From contig BGOM01000019.1 of NCBI GenBank assembly GCA_003569245.1, positions 211,977 through 275,976 of the forward strand: a stretch of DNA of 64,000 nt, given 5' to 3'. This DNA is from Opitutia bacterium (GTDB taxonomy: Bacteria; Verrucomicrobiota; Verrucomicrobiia; Opitutales; UBA953). Under the pieces are notes generated by a model. It was not told where the DNA came from. It ran no database searches and was given only the letters and a program-made list of their open reading frames with translations. The position numbers and the translations under genes were made by a program. Below, piece after piece: positions 45,645 to 55,800 of the stretch. The first letter of the stretch is position 1, and each line of letters starts with the position of its first letter.

Positions 45645-48600
45645 TTAACCAAAATACTCCACCCCGCCTCGGAAGAGGGGCTGGTGCTTGTGGCCGGGGA
45701 GGTTCTTGGCGACGTTCGCGCCGACGCGTTCGGAGTGGCCCATCTTGCCGAGGACACGACCGCACGGGCTGGTGATGCCTTCGATGGCCTCGACGGAGCC
45801 GTTGGGGTTGAACTCGATGCGGTGCGAGGGCGCGCCGGCGGGATCGCAGTACTGGAAGGCGACCTGGCCGTTCTTCGCAAGCTCCGCGAGGACGGCGGGC
45901 GAGGCGGTGAAGCGGCCTTCGCCGTGCGAGAGCGGGATGTTGTGCACCTCGCCGACCTCCATGCGCGCGAGCCAGGGCGACTTGACCGAGGCGACGCGGG
46001 TATGGGCGTAGCGCGAGATATGGCGGGCGATGCGGTTATGGAAGAGCGTCGGCGCGGCGGCGTCGACGTCGCGGATCTCGCCGAAGGGCACGAGGCCGGT
46101 CTTGATGAGGGCCTGGAAGCCGTTGCAGATGCCGAGGACGAGGCCGTCGCGATTCTTCAGCAGGTCCATGACGGCGTCGCGGACGATGGGCGCCTTGATG
46201 ACGGCCGCGATGAATTTGCCGGAGCCGTCCGGCTCGTCGCCGGCGGAGAAACCACCGGGGATCATGAGGATCTGCGAGCGGCCAAGGGCGGCGGCGAGGG
46301 CTTGGAGCGACTCGCCGAGGCCGGCGGCGTCGAGGTTGCGCAGGACGAGGATCTCGGGCTCGGCGCCGGCGAGGCGGAACGCGCGGGCGGTGTCGTACTC
46401 GCAATTGCTGCCGGGGAAGACCGGGATGAGCACGCGCGGCTTGGCCACGCGGACCTTGGGCTTGAGGCCGGAGCGGACCGTGAAGGAAAGCGGGGCGGGC
46501 ACGCCGGCCGGCTCGGAAGCCTTGGTCGCGAAGACGGATTCGAGCACGCTTTCGTGGGCGGCGAGGAGGTCGTCGAGCGCGATCGTCACGCCCGGCCACG
46601 CGAGCGCAGGGGCGGCGGTGGTCTGGCCGAGCACGCGGTGCGGCAGCGCCCCGAGGTCGGCCGCGGACGCCACCTCCAGCACGAGCGAGCCGTAAGCAGG
46701 GAGCAGGAAATCGGCGGAGGGCGCAGCGGCGAGGGCGACGCCGATGCGGTTGCCGAAGGCCATGCGGGCGAGCGCATGCCCCACCCCGCCCTGACGGACG
46801 GCGGCGGCGGCGCGGACCTTGCCGGCCTTGACCAACGCGTGCACGGCGACGAGACGCTCGCGGGCGAGCTTGAGGTCGGGAAGCAACGCCGCGGTGCGCG
46901 GGACGTCCACGACGACGACGGTCGAGCCGGCCTGCTTGAACTCGGCGGAGACGACCTGGCTGGCCTTGCCCGGGACGATCGCGAAGGAGACGAGGGTCGG
47001 CGGGACGTCGAGGTCCTTGAAGGAACCCGACATCGAGTCCTTGCCGCCGATGGCGGCGGTGCCGAACTCGAGCTGAGCCTCGAGGGCGCCGAGCAGGGCG
47101 ACGAGCGGCTTGCCCCAGCGCTTGGGGTCGGTGCCGAGCTTCTCGAAGTATTCCTGGAGGGTCAGGCGGGCCCGGGCAGGATCGCCGCCGGCGGCCGTCA
47201 GGCGGGCCAGGGATTCGACGACCGCGCAGACGGCGCCATGGCCGGGGGACCACTGGGCGACCACCGGGTTAAACCCGTAGGCCATGATGGTGCAGGCATC
47301 GGTTTCCCCGCCCAAAACGGGCAATTTGGCCGCCATGGCCTCCTGGGGGGTGGTCTGGGTGGCCCCGCCGAAGGGGTGGAGGACCGTGTTAGCCCCGATA
47401 GAGGCGTCAAAACGCTCCACCAAGCCCCGCTGGGAGGCGTTGGGGAGGTCGGACAGGGCTTTCCTCAGGTCGGCGGCCGAAACGGCCTGGGCGGGCGCCT
47501 GGAAGGGGGATTGGGCGGCCTCCGGGGCGGCGACCGAGGCGGTGGCCGACTGGGTGACCCCGTTGGTGTCCAGGAAGTCGCGGGCGATGTCGACGACCCG
47601 CTGGCCGCGCCACTCCATGATCAGGCGGCCGGAGTCGGTGACGTCGGCCACGGGGACGGCCTCGAGGTTCTCGCGGCGGGCGGCGGCGAGGAACGCCGGG
47701 ACATCCTTGGGATGCAGCACGACGGCCATGCGCTCCTGGGATTCGGACAAGGCGATCTCCGTGCCGTCGAGACCGTCGTACTTCAGCGGCACGCGGTCGA
47801 GGTGGACGTGGAGCGACGGGGCGAGCTCGCCGATCGCGACGGACACGCCGCCGGCGCCGAAGTCATTGCAACGCTTGATCAGCGCGCTCACGGACTCATC
47901 CCGGAAGAGGCGCTGGAGCTTGCGCTCGGTCGGCGCGTCGCCCTTCTGCACCTCGGCGGAATTCTGGAGCGCGGTCTCGGTGTGCTCCTTCGACGAACCC
48001 GTCGCGCCACCCACGCCGTCGCGGCCCGTGCGGCCGCCGACGAGCACGATGACGTCGCCCGGCGCCGGGGCCTCGCGGCGCACGCAGCGGCGCGGGCCGG
48101 CGGCGACGACCGCGCCGATCTCCATGCGCTTGGCGACGTAGCCGGGGTGGTAGTGCTCGGACACCAGGCCGGTCGCGAGGCCGATCTGGTTGCCGTAGGA
48201 GGAATAGCCGGCGGCCGCGCCCGTGGTGATCTTGCGCTGCGGGAGCTTGCCCGGCAGCGTACGGTCGTAAGGGGTCAGGGGATCGGCCGCGCCGGTGACG
48301 CGCATCGCCTGGTACACGTAGGAACGGCCCGACAGCGGGTCGCGGATCGCGCCGCCGAGGCAGGTCGCGGCGCCGCCGAACGGCTCGATCTCGGTCGGGT
48401 GGTTGTGCGTCTCGTTCTTGAACATCACCAGCCACTCCTCGGTGCGCCCGTCGATGTCGACCGGCACCACGATGGAGGCGGCGTTCACCTCCTCGGAGTC
48501 TTCCATGTCATCCAGCGCGCCCGTGCGCTTCAGCTCGCGGCCCGCGATCGTCGCGATATCCATCAGGCAGACCGGCTTGCCCTGGCGGTTGAGGCCGAGG

Positions 48601-49373
48601 CGCACGCGCTGGTAGCGCTCCCACGCGGCCTTGAACGGGGCCAGCAGGGGCGAGTCGGCGAACTCGACGGACTTCAGCTCGGCGAGGAACGTCGTGTGGC
48701 GGCAATGGTCGGACCAATACGTGTCCAGCAGCTTGATCTCGGTGAGCGTCGGCTCGCGGCGGGCGTGGTCGCGGAAGTGCGCCTGGCAGAACAGCAGGTC
48801 GGCGTCGGACATCGCCAGGCCCAGTTCCTTGCGGAGGGCGGCCAGCTCGGCGGCGGACTTCGTGAGGAAACCCGGCAGCGACGCGACGGGCTTCGGCACG
48901 GGGGCCGCGCGGCGCAGGGACGTCGGCGCGGCGAGGTCGGCCTCGCGCGAATCCACCGGGTTGATCAGGTAGGCCTTCACGCGGGCGAGGTCGGCCGGGG
49001 TGAGATCTGCGTTCACGACGTAGATGCGGGCGGCGGCCACCACGGGGCGCTCCCCTCCCCCGACGATCTGGAGGCACTGGGCGGCGGAGTCGGCGCGCTG
49101 GTCGAACTGACCGGGAAGGAACTCGACGGCGAAGGCGGTCTCGCCGGCGGCGAGCGGGAAGGAACCCTCGGTGACGTCGTCGACCGGCGGCTCGGCGAAG
49201 ACGGTCGGGATGGCCTGGCGGATGGCGGCCTCGGAGGCGCCCTCGACGTCGTAGCGCTGGAGAATGCGGAGGGACTTCAGGCCAGGCAGGCGGAGCGAGT
49301 CCTGGAGGTCGCGGAGGAGGTGCTCGGCCTCGGACCGGAAAGCGGGTTTCTTCTCGACGAAAAGGCGATGCAT
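45645..49373 (-). CDS. purL: Phosphoribosylformylglycinamidine synthase (single-chain)
   Basis: A 1242-residue cytosolic enzyme converting FGAR, glutamine and ATP to FGAM in purine synthesis. The N-terminal half has DTYWSDHCRHTTF and FKNETHNHPTEIEPFGGAATCLGG; a second AIRS-like half has GGKDSMSGSF and GGVSVAIGEL. The C-terminal glutaminase starts near residue 975 with FPGSNCEYDTARAF, then IPGGFSAGDE, the nucleophile Cys in GICNGFQALIK (about residue 1080) and HGEGRF, completing the amidotransferase. This fused form is found in proteobacteria, Bacteroidota, Clostridia and many PVC bacteria, unlike the separate purL-purQ-purS form. Reading is uninterrupted over 3.7 kb. It is monocistronic and bounded on both sides by repeat cassettes. 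Confidence 0.96.
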   Translation of the reverse strand: MHRLFVEKKPAFRSEAEHLLRDLQDSLRLPGLKSLRILQRYDVEGASEAAIRQAIPTVFAEPPVDDVTEGSFPLAAGETAFAVEFLPGQFDQRADSAAQCLQIVGGGERPVVAAARIYVVNADLTPADLARVKAYLINPVDSREADLAAPTSLRRAAPVPKPVASLPGFLTKSAAELAALRKELGLAMSDADLLFCQAHFRDHARREPTLTEIKLLDTYWSDHCRHTTFLAELKSVEFADSPLLAPFKAAWERYQRVRLGLNRQGKPVCLMDIATIAGRELKRTGALDDMEDSEEVNAASIVVPVDIDGRTEEWLVMFKNETHNHPTEIEPFGGAATCLGGAIRDPLSGRSYVYQAMRVTGAADPLTPYDRTLPGKLPQRKITTGAAAGYSSYGNQIGLATGLVSEHYHPGYVAKRMEIGAVVAAGPRRCVRREAPAPGDVIVLVGGRTGRDGVGGATGSSKEHTETALQNSAEVQKGDAPTERKLQRLFRDESVSALIKRCNDFGAGGVSVAIGELAPSLHVHLDRVPLKYDGLDGTEIALSESQERMAVVLHPKDVPAFLAAARRENLEAVPVADVTDSGRLIMEWRGQRVVDIARDFLDTNGVTQSATASVAAPEAAQSPFQAPAQAVSAADLRKALSDLPNASQRGLVERFDASIGANTVLHPFGGATQTTPQEAMAAKLPVLGGETDACTIMAYGFNPVVAQWSPGHGAVCAVVESLARLTAAGGDPARARLTLQEYFEKLGTDPKRWGKPLVALLGALEAQLEFGTAAIGGKDSMSGSFKDLDVPPTLVSFAIVPGKASQVVSAEFKQAGSTVVVVDVPRTAALLPDLKLARERLVAVHALVKAGKVRAAAAVRQGGVGHALARMAFGNRIGVALAAAPSADFLLPAYGSLVLEVASAADLGALPHRVLGQTTAAPALAWPGVTIALDDLLAAHESVLESVFATKASEPAGVPAPLSFTVRSGLKPKVRVAKPRVLIPVFPGSNCEYDTARAFRLAGAEPEILVLRNLDAAGLGESLQALAAALGRSQILMIPGGFSAGDEPDGSGKFIAAVIKAPIVRDAVMDLLKNRDGLVLGICNGFQALIKTGLVPFGEIRDVDAAAPTLFHNRIARHISRYAHTRVASVKSPWLARMEVGEVHNIPLSHGEGRFTASPAVLAELAKNGQVAFQYCDPAGAPSHRIEFNPNGSVEAIEGITSPCGRVLGKMGHSERVGANVAKNLPGHKHQPLFRGGVEYFG

Positions 49374-49814
49374 GGAAGCGGCCCTACATTGGTCGGAAAA
49401 AGCGGCCGAGGACGATAAGGAAATGGGAAGAGGGCTGGGGCTTGGGCCAGGGCTGGGGCCGGGAAAGAGGTTGATCAGGTTGGCCCGTTGGCCGTGTAGA
49501 GACTCAGGTAGGCTGACCGTCCTCGGTCGGCCGCGGACCAGCAGGGACGCTGGTCCCTACCGAGAGGCATGGCAAAGGCATTAGGGGAAGGGTCAGGGTC
49601 AGGGACAGGGAAAGGCTTAGAGGCTGCGGGCGCGCCTCTTGCCCTCGTGTCCTCGTGTCCTCTCAGCGTCTTAGGTAGGGCTGACCGTCCTCGGTCGGCC
49701 GCGGACCAGCAGGGACGCTGGTCCCTACCGAGAGGCAGGTGGCAGAGGCATCAGGGTCAGGGGAAGGGTCAGGAGGATAGATCCTGTCCCTGTCCCTAAT
49801 CCACTCCCCCACCC
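49374..49814. repeat. Intergenic mosaic of repeats (cassette 6, with an internal duplication)
   Basis: No gene is visible. A unit of about 65 bases (GGTAGG(G)CTGACCGTCCTCGG, then GCGGACCAGC, stem-loop, CCTACCGAGAGGCA) occurs twice, at about 49507-49568 and 49674-49737. The stem-loops are at 49535-49556 and 49703-49724. Each copy is followed by AGGGTCAGGGACAGGG-type words, and the second by the inverse CCTGTCCCTGTCCC (about 49785) before the adhesin stop. TTGATCAGGTTGGCC lies at about 49470. Confidence 0.75.
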
Positions 49815-52800
49815 TTACTGGGCGGAGGTGTCGGTGGCCTTGTTCTTGCGGCGGCGGCGGAGGGCGGCGGCGGCGAGGGCCAGGGCGCCGATCGCGAGTC
49901 CGTAGGTGGACGGCTCGGGGATGGCGGTCAGCACGATGGCGCCGTTCTGCGTGTCGTTGGAGATCGTGAACCAGTCGGCGCGGGCGACGTTGCCTTGGAA
50001 GTCCTTGAAGCCGGAGTAGTCGATCGCGAAGACATCGCTGATGGAGACGCCGGAGCCGAGGTTGAGGCTGGCGTAGCTGAAGAGCGTGAAGTTCTTCGGA
50101 TCGTTCCAGGTGAAGTTCTGGACGGCGAGGTTGCCGGTGAGGCCGTTCGCATCGAGGGACTTGATCTGCAGGGTGACGCGGTTCGTGGCCGAGAGCGCGG
50201 AGAGGTCGAGGAGACCGTTGACGGTGACGGAGTCGAAGCCGACGCCGCGGGCGGCGGTGGCGTCCTTCATGTTGACCCGGAAGGTGGCGCCGGACTCGAG
50301 GCGCAGGCCGGCGGTGGTGAGGAGGCCCGGGGTGGCCGCGCCGGTGGTGATCTCGGAGCCGTTCTTGGCCGTGACGGCGCCGACGCTGCCCACGCCGCTG
50401 AGCTTGGCGCCCGTGTCGAGGACGATGGAGCCGGCCAGGTTGGTCGAGGCCGCGAGGGTCGCGCCGCTGTTGACGGTCAGGGTGCCGGCGTAGTTCGCGC
50501 CGTTCTGGATCGTGCCGCCGGAGTAGCTGACGCGGTTGGCGAAGCCCGCGGCGAAGTTGGCGGTGTTGGTCGCGCCGACCAGGATGCGACCGGCACCGAA
50601 GGCGCCCTGGTTCAGGGTGAGCGCGCCGGCGTAGCTCACGTCACCGGTGAAGCCGGAGCCGTTGGCGATGGTGCCGGAGGTGTAGGCCACCGAGGCGGTC
50701 GAGGTGCGGCCGCCGAAGTCGACCGTGCCACCCAGGAGCTTGATGTTGGCCGAGACGCCGTTGACGCCGATGTTGAGGGTGTCGCCCGCGGAGACGTTGA
50801 ACGTACCGGCGGAGACGACGCCGGCGACGGTCACGGCGCCCGTGAAGGCCAGGTCACCCGTGTAGTTCACGCCGCTGAGCGCACCACCCTGGTAGTTGAT
50901 GGTCTTGGCCGAGGCGGTGGTGCCGAGGGCGATGCTGCCCGCGGAGGTCAGGTTGACCGTGCCGGCCGACAGGCCGGTGGCCGAGGCGTCGAGGGCGCCG
51001 CGGACATCGAGGACGCCGGCGTAGGTGCCGAGGTTGGCGAGGCTGCCGCCGCGGAAGTCGATCGAGCGGGTCAGCGTATCCGTGTCGAGGGTCTGGCCGG
51101 CGGCGACGCGGACGGCGACGTTCGAGGCCAGGCTGGTCAGGTCGGCGGCGCCGAAGTTAGTGATGGCGGCGGCGAAGCCGACCGAGCCGGCGTAGGCCGA
51201 GGCGTTGGCGATCGTGCCGCCGTTGAGGAGGAGCGTCGCGCCGGTGACGTTCAGGCCGGCGAGGTTAAGGGTGGCGCCGGCGTCGACGGTGACGGTCGAG
51301 GTGCCGAGGGCGGCGGCGTCACCGAGGGCGAGCGTGCCGTTCTGGACCGCGGTGGCGCCGGTGTAGGTGTTGGCCACGGCGAGGGTCGCGGTGCCGGTGC
51401 CGGTCTTGGTGACGGCGGTCGATCCGGCGAGGTTGGCCGAGACGGTGCCCGCGGCGACCGCGAGGGTCGAGTTGGACAGCGTGCCATTCGAGAGGACGCC
51501 GCCGGTCAGGGTCACCGCGTTGGTCACGGTGAAGCCGCCCAGGTCGAGCGTGCCGCCGTTGACGGTCGCCGCGGCGGCGCCGAGGGCCGAGGCGTGGCCG
51601 AGGGCCAGCGTGCCGGCGTCGACGGTGGCGCCACCGCTGAAGGTGTTGGCCCCGGAGAGGGTCAGGAGGCCGGCGCCGGACTTGGCGAGGCTACCCGTGC
51701 CGGCCAGGACGCCGGTGATGGTGAGGGAGTCGGCGGCGACGGCGACGGCCAGGTTCGACGCGAGGGTCGCGCCCACCGAGACGGTGTGGGTACCCGCGGT
51801 GGCGGTCAGCGAGGCGCTGCCGGCGTCGGACTTGAAGGCCAGGGCGCCGCCCGTGCCCGCGGCCAGCGTGTAACCGCCGCCCGTGGTGTTGAAGGTGATC
51901 GCCTTGAGGCTCGGGGTCGCGCCGTCGAGGGTGACGGTGGCCGAGCTGCCCGCGGTGAGCGCGGTGTTGTCGAAGGTCGCGGTGTCGACGCCGGCGAAGG
52001 CCGCATCGAGACCCGCGGAACCCTGGTAGGCACCCCAGTTGGCGCCGAAGCCGGAGGCGAAGGTGCCCCACGAGCCGTTGCCGTCGGTGTTCCAGACGGA
52101 CTGGCCGGAGTAGACGAGGCCGGTCGTGGCGAAGGTCGCCGTGGTCGTCAGCGTGCGGGCGTCGAGGCCGGAGACCGTGTTGGTCGAGGTCAGGCCGAGG
52201 GTCACGGCGCCGGCCAGCGAGCGGGCGACGGAGGTGTCAGCCGTGAAGGTGAGGTTGGCGGACGAACCGGCGGCGAGCTCGCTGATCGTCGTGGCGGAGA
52301 CACCGGCGACCGTCGAAGCGGTGACGCTGAGATTATCCTGGTAGGCCGCGGCGGCGGCGGTGAGGGTGTTGGTGACCGCGAGGACGTCGGTGATGCCGGT
52401 CCTGCCCACGTGGACGTTGCCGAAGGCCAGGGTCTTGCTGGCGACACCGGCGGAGGCGTAGTCGTAGACCGCGCCGGTGACCGAGACGGAGCCGCCGGTC
52501 AGCGCGGTGTCGGTCAGACCCGTGTTGGCCTTGGCCAGGGAGGTGAAGCCGAGGTTGACGGTGCCGGCGAGCGAGCCGCCGGAGGCGGTCAGCGCGGCGA
52601 CCTGGACGGTGCCGACGGCGTCGCCCGCGACCAGGCCGGCGAGGCCGGTGAGGGAGAGCTTGCCGTTGGCCGAGGTGGCGGCGACCGCGAGGGATTCCTG
52701 GTAGGCGGCGTCGGTGACGACGAGGTTGCTGACCGTGATGCCCTGCGCGGCGACGGTGGCGCCGGCGCGGACGTTGCCGAAGTCCAGGGTGGCGGAGGCG

Positions 52801-55800
52801 TAGGTCGGCTTGGCGTAGTCGTAGACGGCGCCGGTCGTGGTCAGCTGGCCGGCGGCGAGGTTCACGTCGGCCAGGCCGGTGTTGGCCTTGGCGAGGGAGG
52901 TCAGCGCCAGGTCGATATTGCCCGCCAGCGAACCGGCGGTGGCGGTGGAGGCGGTGACGGCCAGGTCGGCGGTGGCGCCGGCGGCGAGCGACGAGAGGTT
53001 CGCGGCGGAGATCTTGGCGTTGCCCGCGGCGGCGAGCACGCGCAGGGCGTCCTGATAGGTGTCGCTGGTCACGACGGTGTTCGTGAAGCTGGCGTTGCGG
53101 GTCGCGAGGACGTCGCCGACGTGGACGTTGCCGAAGGCGAGGACCGCGCCGTCGGTGAAGGTCGGCTGGGCGACATCGTAGACCGCGCCGGTCACGGCGA
53201 TCGAGCCGGCGGTGAGACTCGTGTTGGTGAGACCCGTGTTGGCCTTGGCCAGGGAGGTCAGACCGAGGGCGAGGTTGCCGTTGAGCAGGCCGGCGGTCGC
53301 GGTGACGGCCGAGACGGAGACGCTGGCGGTGCCGCTGCCCGCGTCGAGATTGTCGAAGCCGGTGGCCGTGAACTTACCGGCGACGCCGGTGGCGACGACC
53401 TTCAGGGATTCCTGGTAGGCGGCGTCGGTGACGGCGGCGTTGGTGAAGGTGACCGACTTGGCCGCCGGGGTGGCGCCGACGCGGAGGTTGCCGAAGGCGA
53501 GCGCGGCGGACGAGTAGCCGGGCTGCGCGAAGTCGTAGGCGGCGCCGGTGACGGCGACGGTGGCGCCGGTCAGCGCGGCGTCGGCGAGGCCGGTGCCGGA
53601 CTTGGCCACGGAGGTGAAGCCGAGGCTGAGGTTGCCGGCCAGCGAGCCCGCGGAGGCGGCGCTCGGGGTCAGGGTCAGCGTGAGGGCGTTGTTGCCCGCG
53701 GCCACGGTGCCGGCGCCGGCGACCGCGATCTTGGCGTTGCCCGAGGTGGTCGTGACGGCCAGGCCGTCCTGGTAGGTCGCGTTGGTCTTCGCGAGGTTGG
53801 TCACCTCGAGGGTCTGGGCGCCGAGGGTGCTGCCGACGTGGACGTTGCCGAAGGCGACGGTGTTGGCGGAGACGGCCGGGTTGGCGAAGTCGTAGACCGC
53901 GCCCGTGACGGCCACGGCGCCGGCGGTCAGGGTGACATTATTCAGATCCGCGACGCCGTTGGCGTTGGAGACCAGGGTCAGGGCGAGCGTGTCGGCGAGG
54001 GAGCCGGCCGCGGTGGTGGCGGCGGTGACCGTCACGTTGCCCGTGGCGCCGGCGGCCAGATTGGCCGGATTGGCCACGGTGAAGGCGGGCTTGGTGGCGG
54101 CGGCCGTCACGTCGAGGCTATCCTGGTAGGCGGCGGCGGTGAGGACCGTGTTGGTGACCGCGAGGTTGCGGACCGCGGCGGGGGCGCCGACGCGCAGGTT
54201 ACCGAAGGCGACCGTGGAGGCGAAGGGTCGGGCTCGCGAGGTCATAGGCCGCGCCGGTGACGGTGGCGGTGCCGCCGCCGAGACCGAGGTTGGCGAGACC
54301 CGTGCCTGCCTTGGCGACGGAGGTCTGCGTGGTGCTGATCGTGGCGGCCAGCGAGCCGGCGGTCGTGGTGGCGACGGCGAGCGTGACGTTGCCGGTGGCG
54401 CCGGCGGCGAGGTTGGTCAGGCCGGTGGCCGTGATCTTGGCGTTGGTCGAGCTGGCCGCGACCGTCAGGCCGTCCTGATAGGCGGCGTCGGCGGCGACGA
54501 GCGTGTTGGTGAAGGCCAGGCTGCGGGCCGCGACGACGTCGCCGGTGCGGACGTTGCCGAGGGCGAAGGTCGCGTTGTTGGCGAAGTCGGCCGAGGCGTA
54601 GCCGTAGGCCGTGCCGGTCAGCGCGACGCTGCCGCCGGCGAGCGGCGCGTCGGTCAGTCCGGTGCCGGCGAGCGCCGTCGAGGTGAAGCCCAGGGTGGTC
54701 GTACCGGCGAGATCGCCCGTGGCGTTGACCGAGTAGGTGATGAGACCCGTCTGGCCGGCGGCGATGGAGGCGTCGGCGACCGCGCCGAGGGCGGCGTTGC
54801 CGACGGCGGTGACCGTCACGGCGAGCTTGTCCTGGTAGGCGGCGTTGCTCACCGTCGCGTTGCCCACGGAGAGCGTCCGGGTCGCGCCCACGCGGACGTT
54901 GCCGAGGTCGAAGGAGGAGGCGACGTTTCGCCACGGCGTAGTCATAGGCCGTGCCGGTGACGGCGACGGACTGCGAGGTGGTCGCACCGTCGGCCAGGCC
55001 GGAGACGGTCAGGGCCTTGGAAGTCAGATCGAGGCTGACGCTCGCGCCGGTGAGGACGCCGGCGGCGACCGCGGAGACCGTCACGTTGCCGGTGGCGCCC
55101 GCGGCGATATCCGTCGGGCTGGCCACGGTCAGGACGGCGGTGTCGGCGCTGGTGGCGGCCACGCGAAGGTTATCCTGGTAGGCGGCGGCGGTGCGGACCG
55201 CGTTGGTCACGGCCAGGTTGTACTGGGCGCCGCGGCGGATATTGCCGAGGGCCAGGGTCGAGGCGACGGACGCGTTGGCGAGGTCGTAGGCCGCGCCGGT
55301 CACGGCGACGGTCTTGCCCGCGAGCGCCTGGTTGCTCAGGCCCGTCACGCCGTTGGCGTTCGAGGTCAGGCCCAGCGTCAGGGTCGCGTCGAGCACGCCC
55401 GCGGCGGCCGCGGTCACGACCAGGTCGCGGTCGGCGCCCGCGGCGATGTTCGCCACGGAGCCCAGCGTCAGCTTGGCGTTCGAGGTCGCGCTCGTGACGT
55501 CCAGGCTGTCCTGGTAGGTCGCCGAGGTCAGCGTCGTGTTGGCGATGTTCAGGTTGGCGGCGTAGCCCACGCGGCGGTTGCCCAGCGTCAGGGTCGGGGC
55601 GACGGTCGGACGGGCCACGTCGTAGGCCGCGCCGGTCACGGCGATCGTCTGGTCGGCCAGGGTCACGTTGGCCAGGCCCGACACGTTGTTGAAGTTCGAG
55701 GTCAGGCCCAGCGTCAGGGTCGCGTCGAGGACGCCCGCGGTGGCCGCGTTGACGACGAGGTTGCGCGCGGCGCCCGCGGCGATGTTCGCCGGGTTGGTCA

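Noticed and set aside
45621..49418. A 1,265-codon plus-strand open frame opposite purL
   Set aside because: purL is unmistakable on the minus strand, and the plus-strand product has only low-complexity Gly/Arg/Glu sequence.
49995..54260. A 1,400-codon open frame on the plus strand, rich in Gly, Arg, Asp and Glu
   Set aside because: It is the mirror of the adhesin repeats. High GC and repeat phasing keep the opposite strand open; the composition is monotonous and no domain is recognisable.
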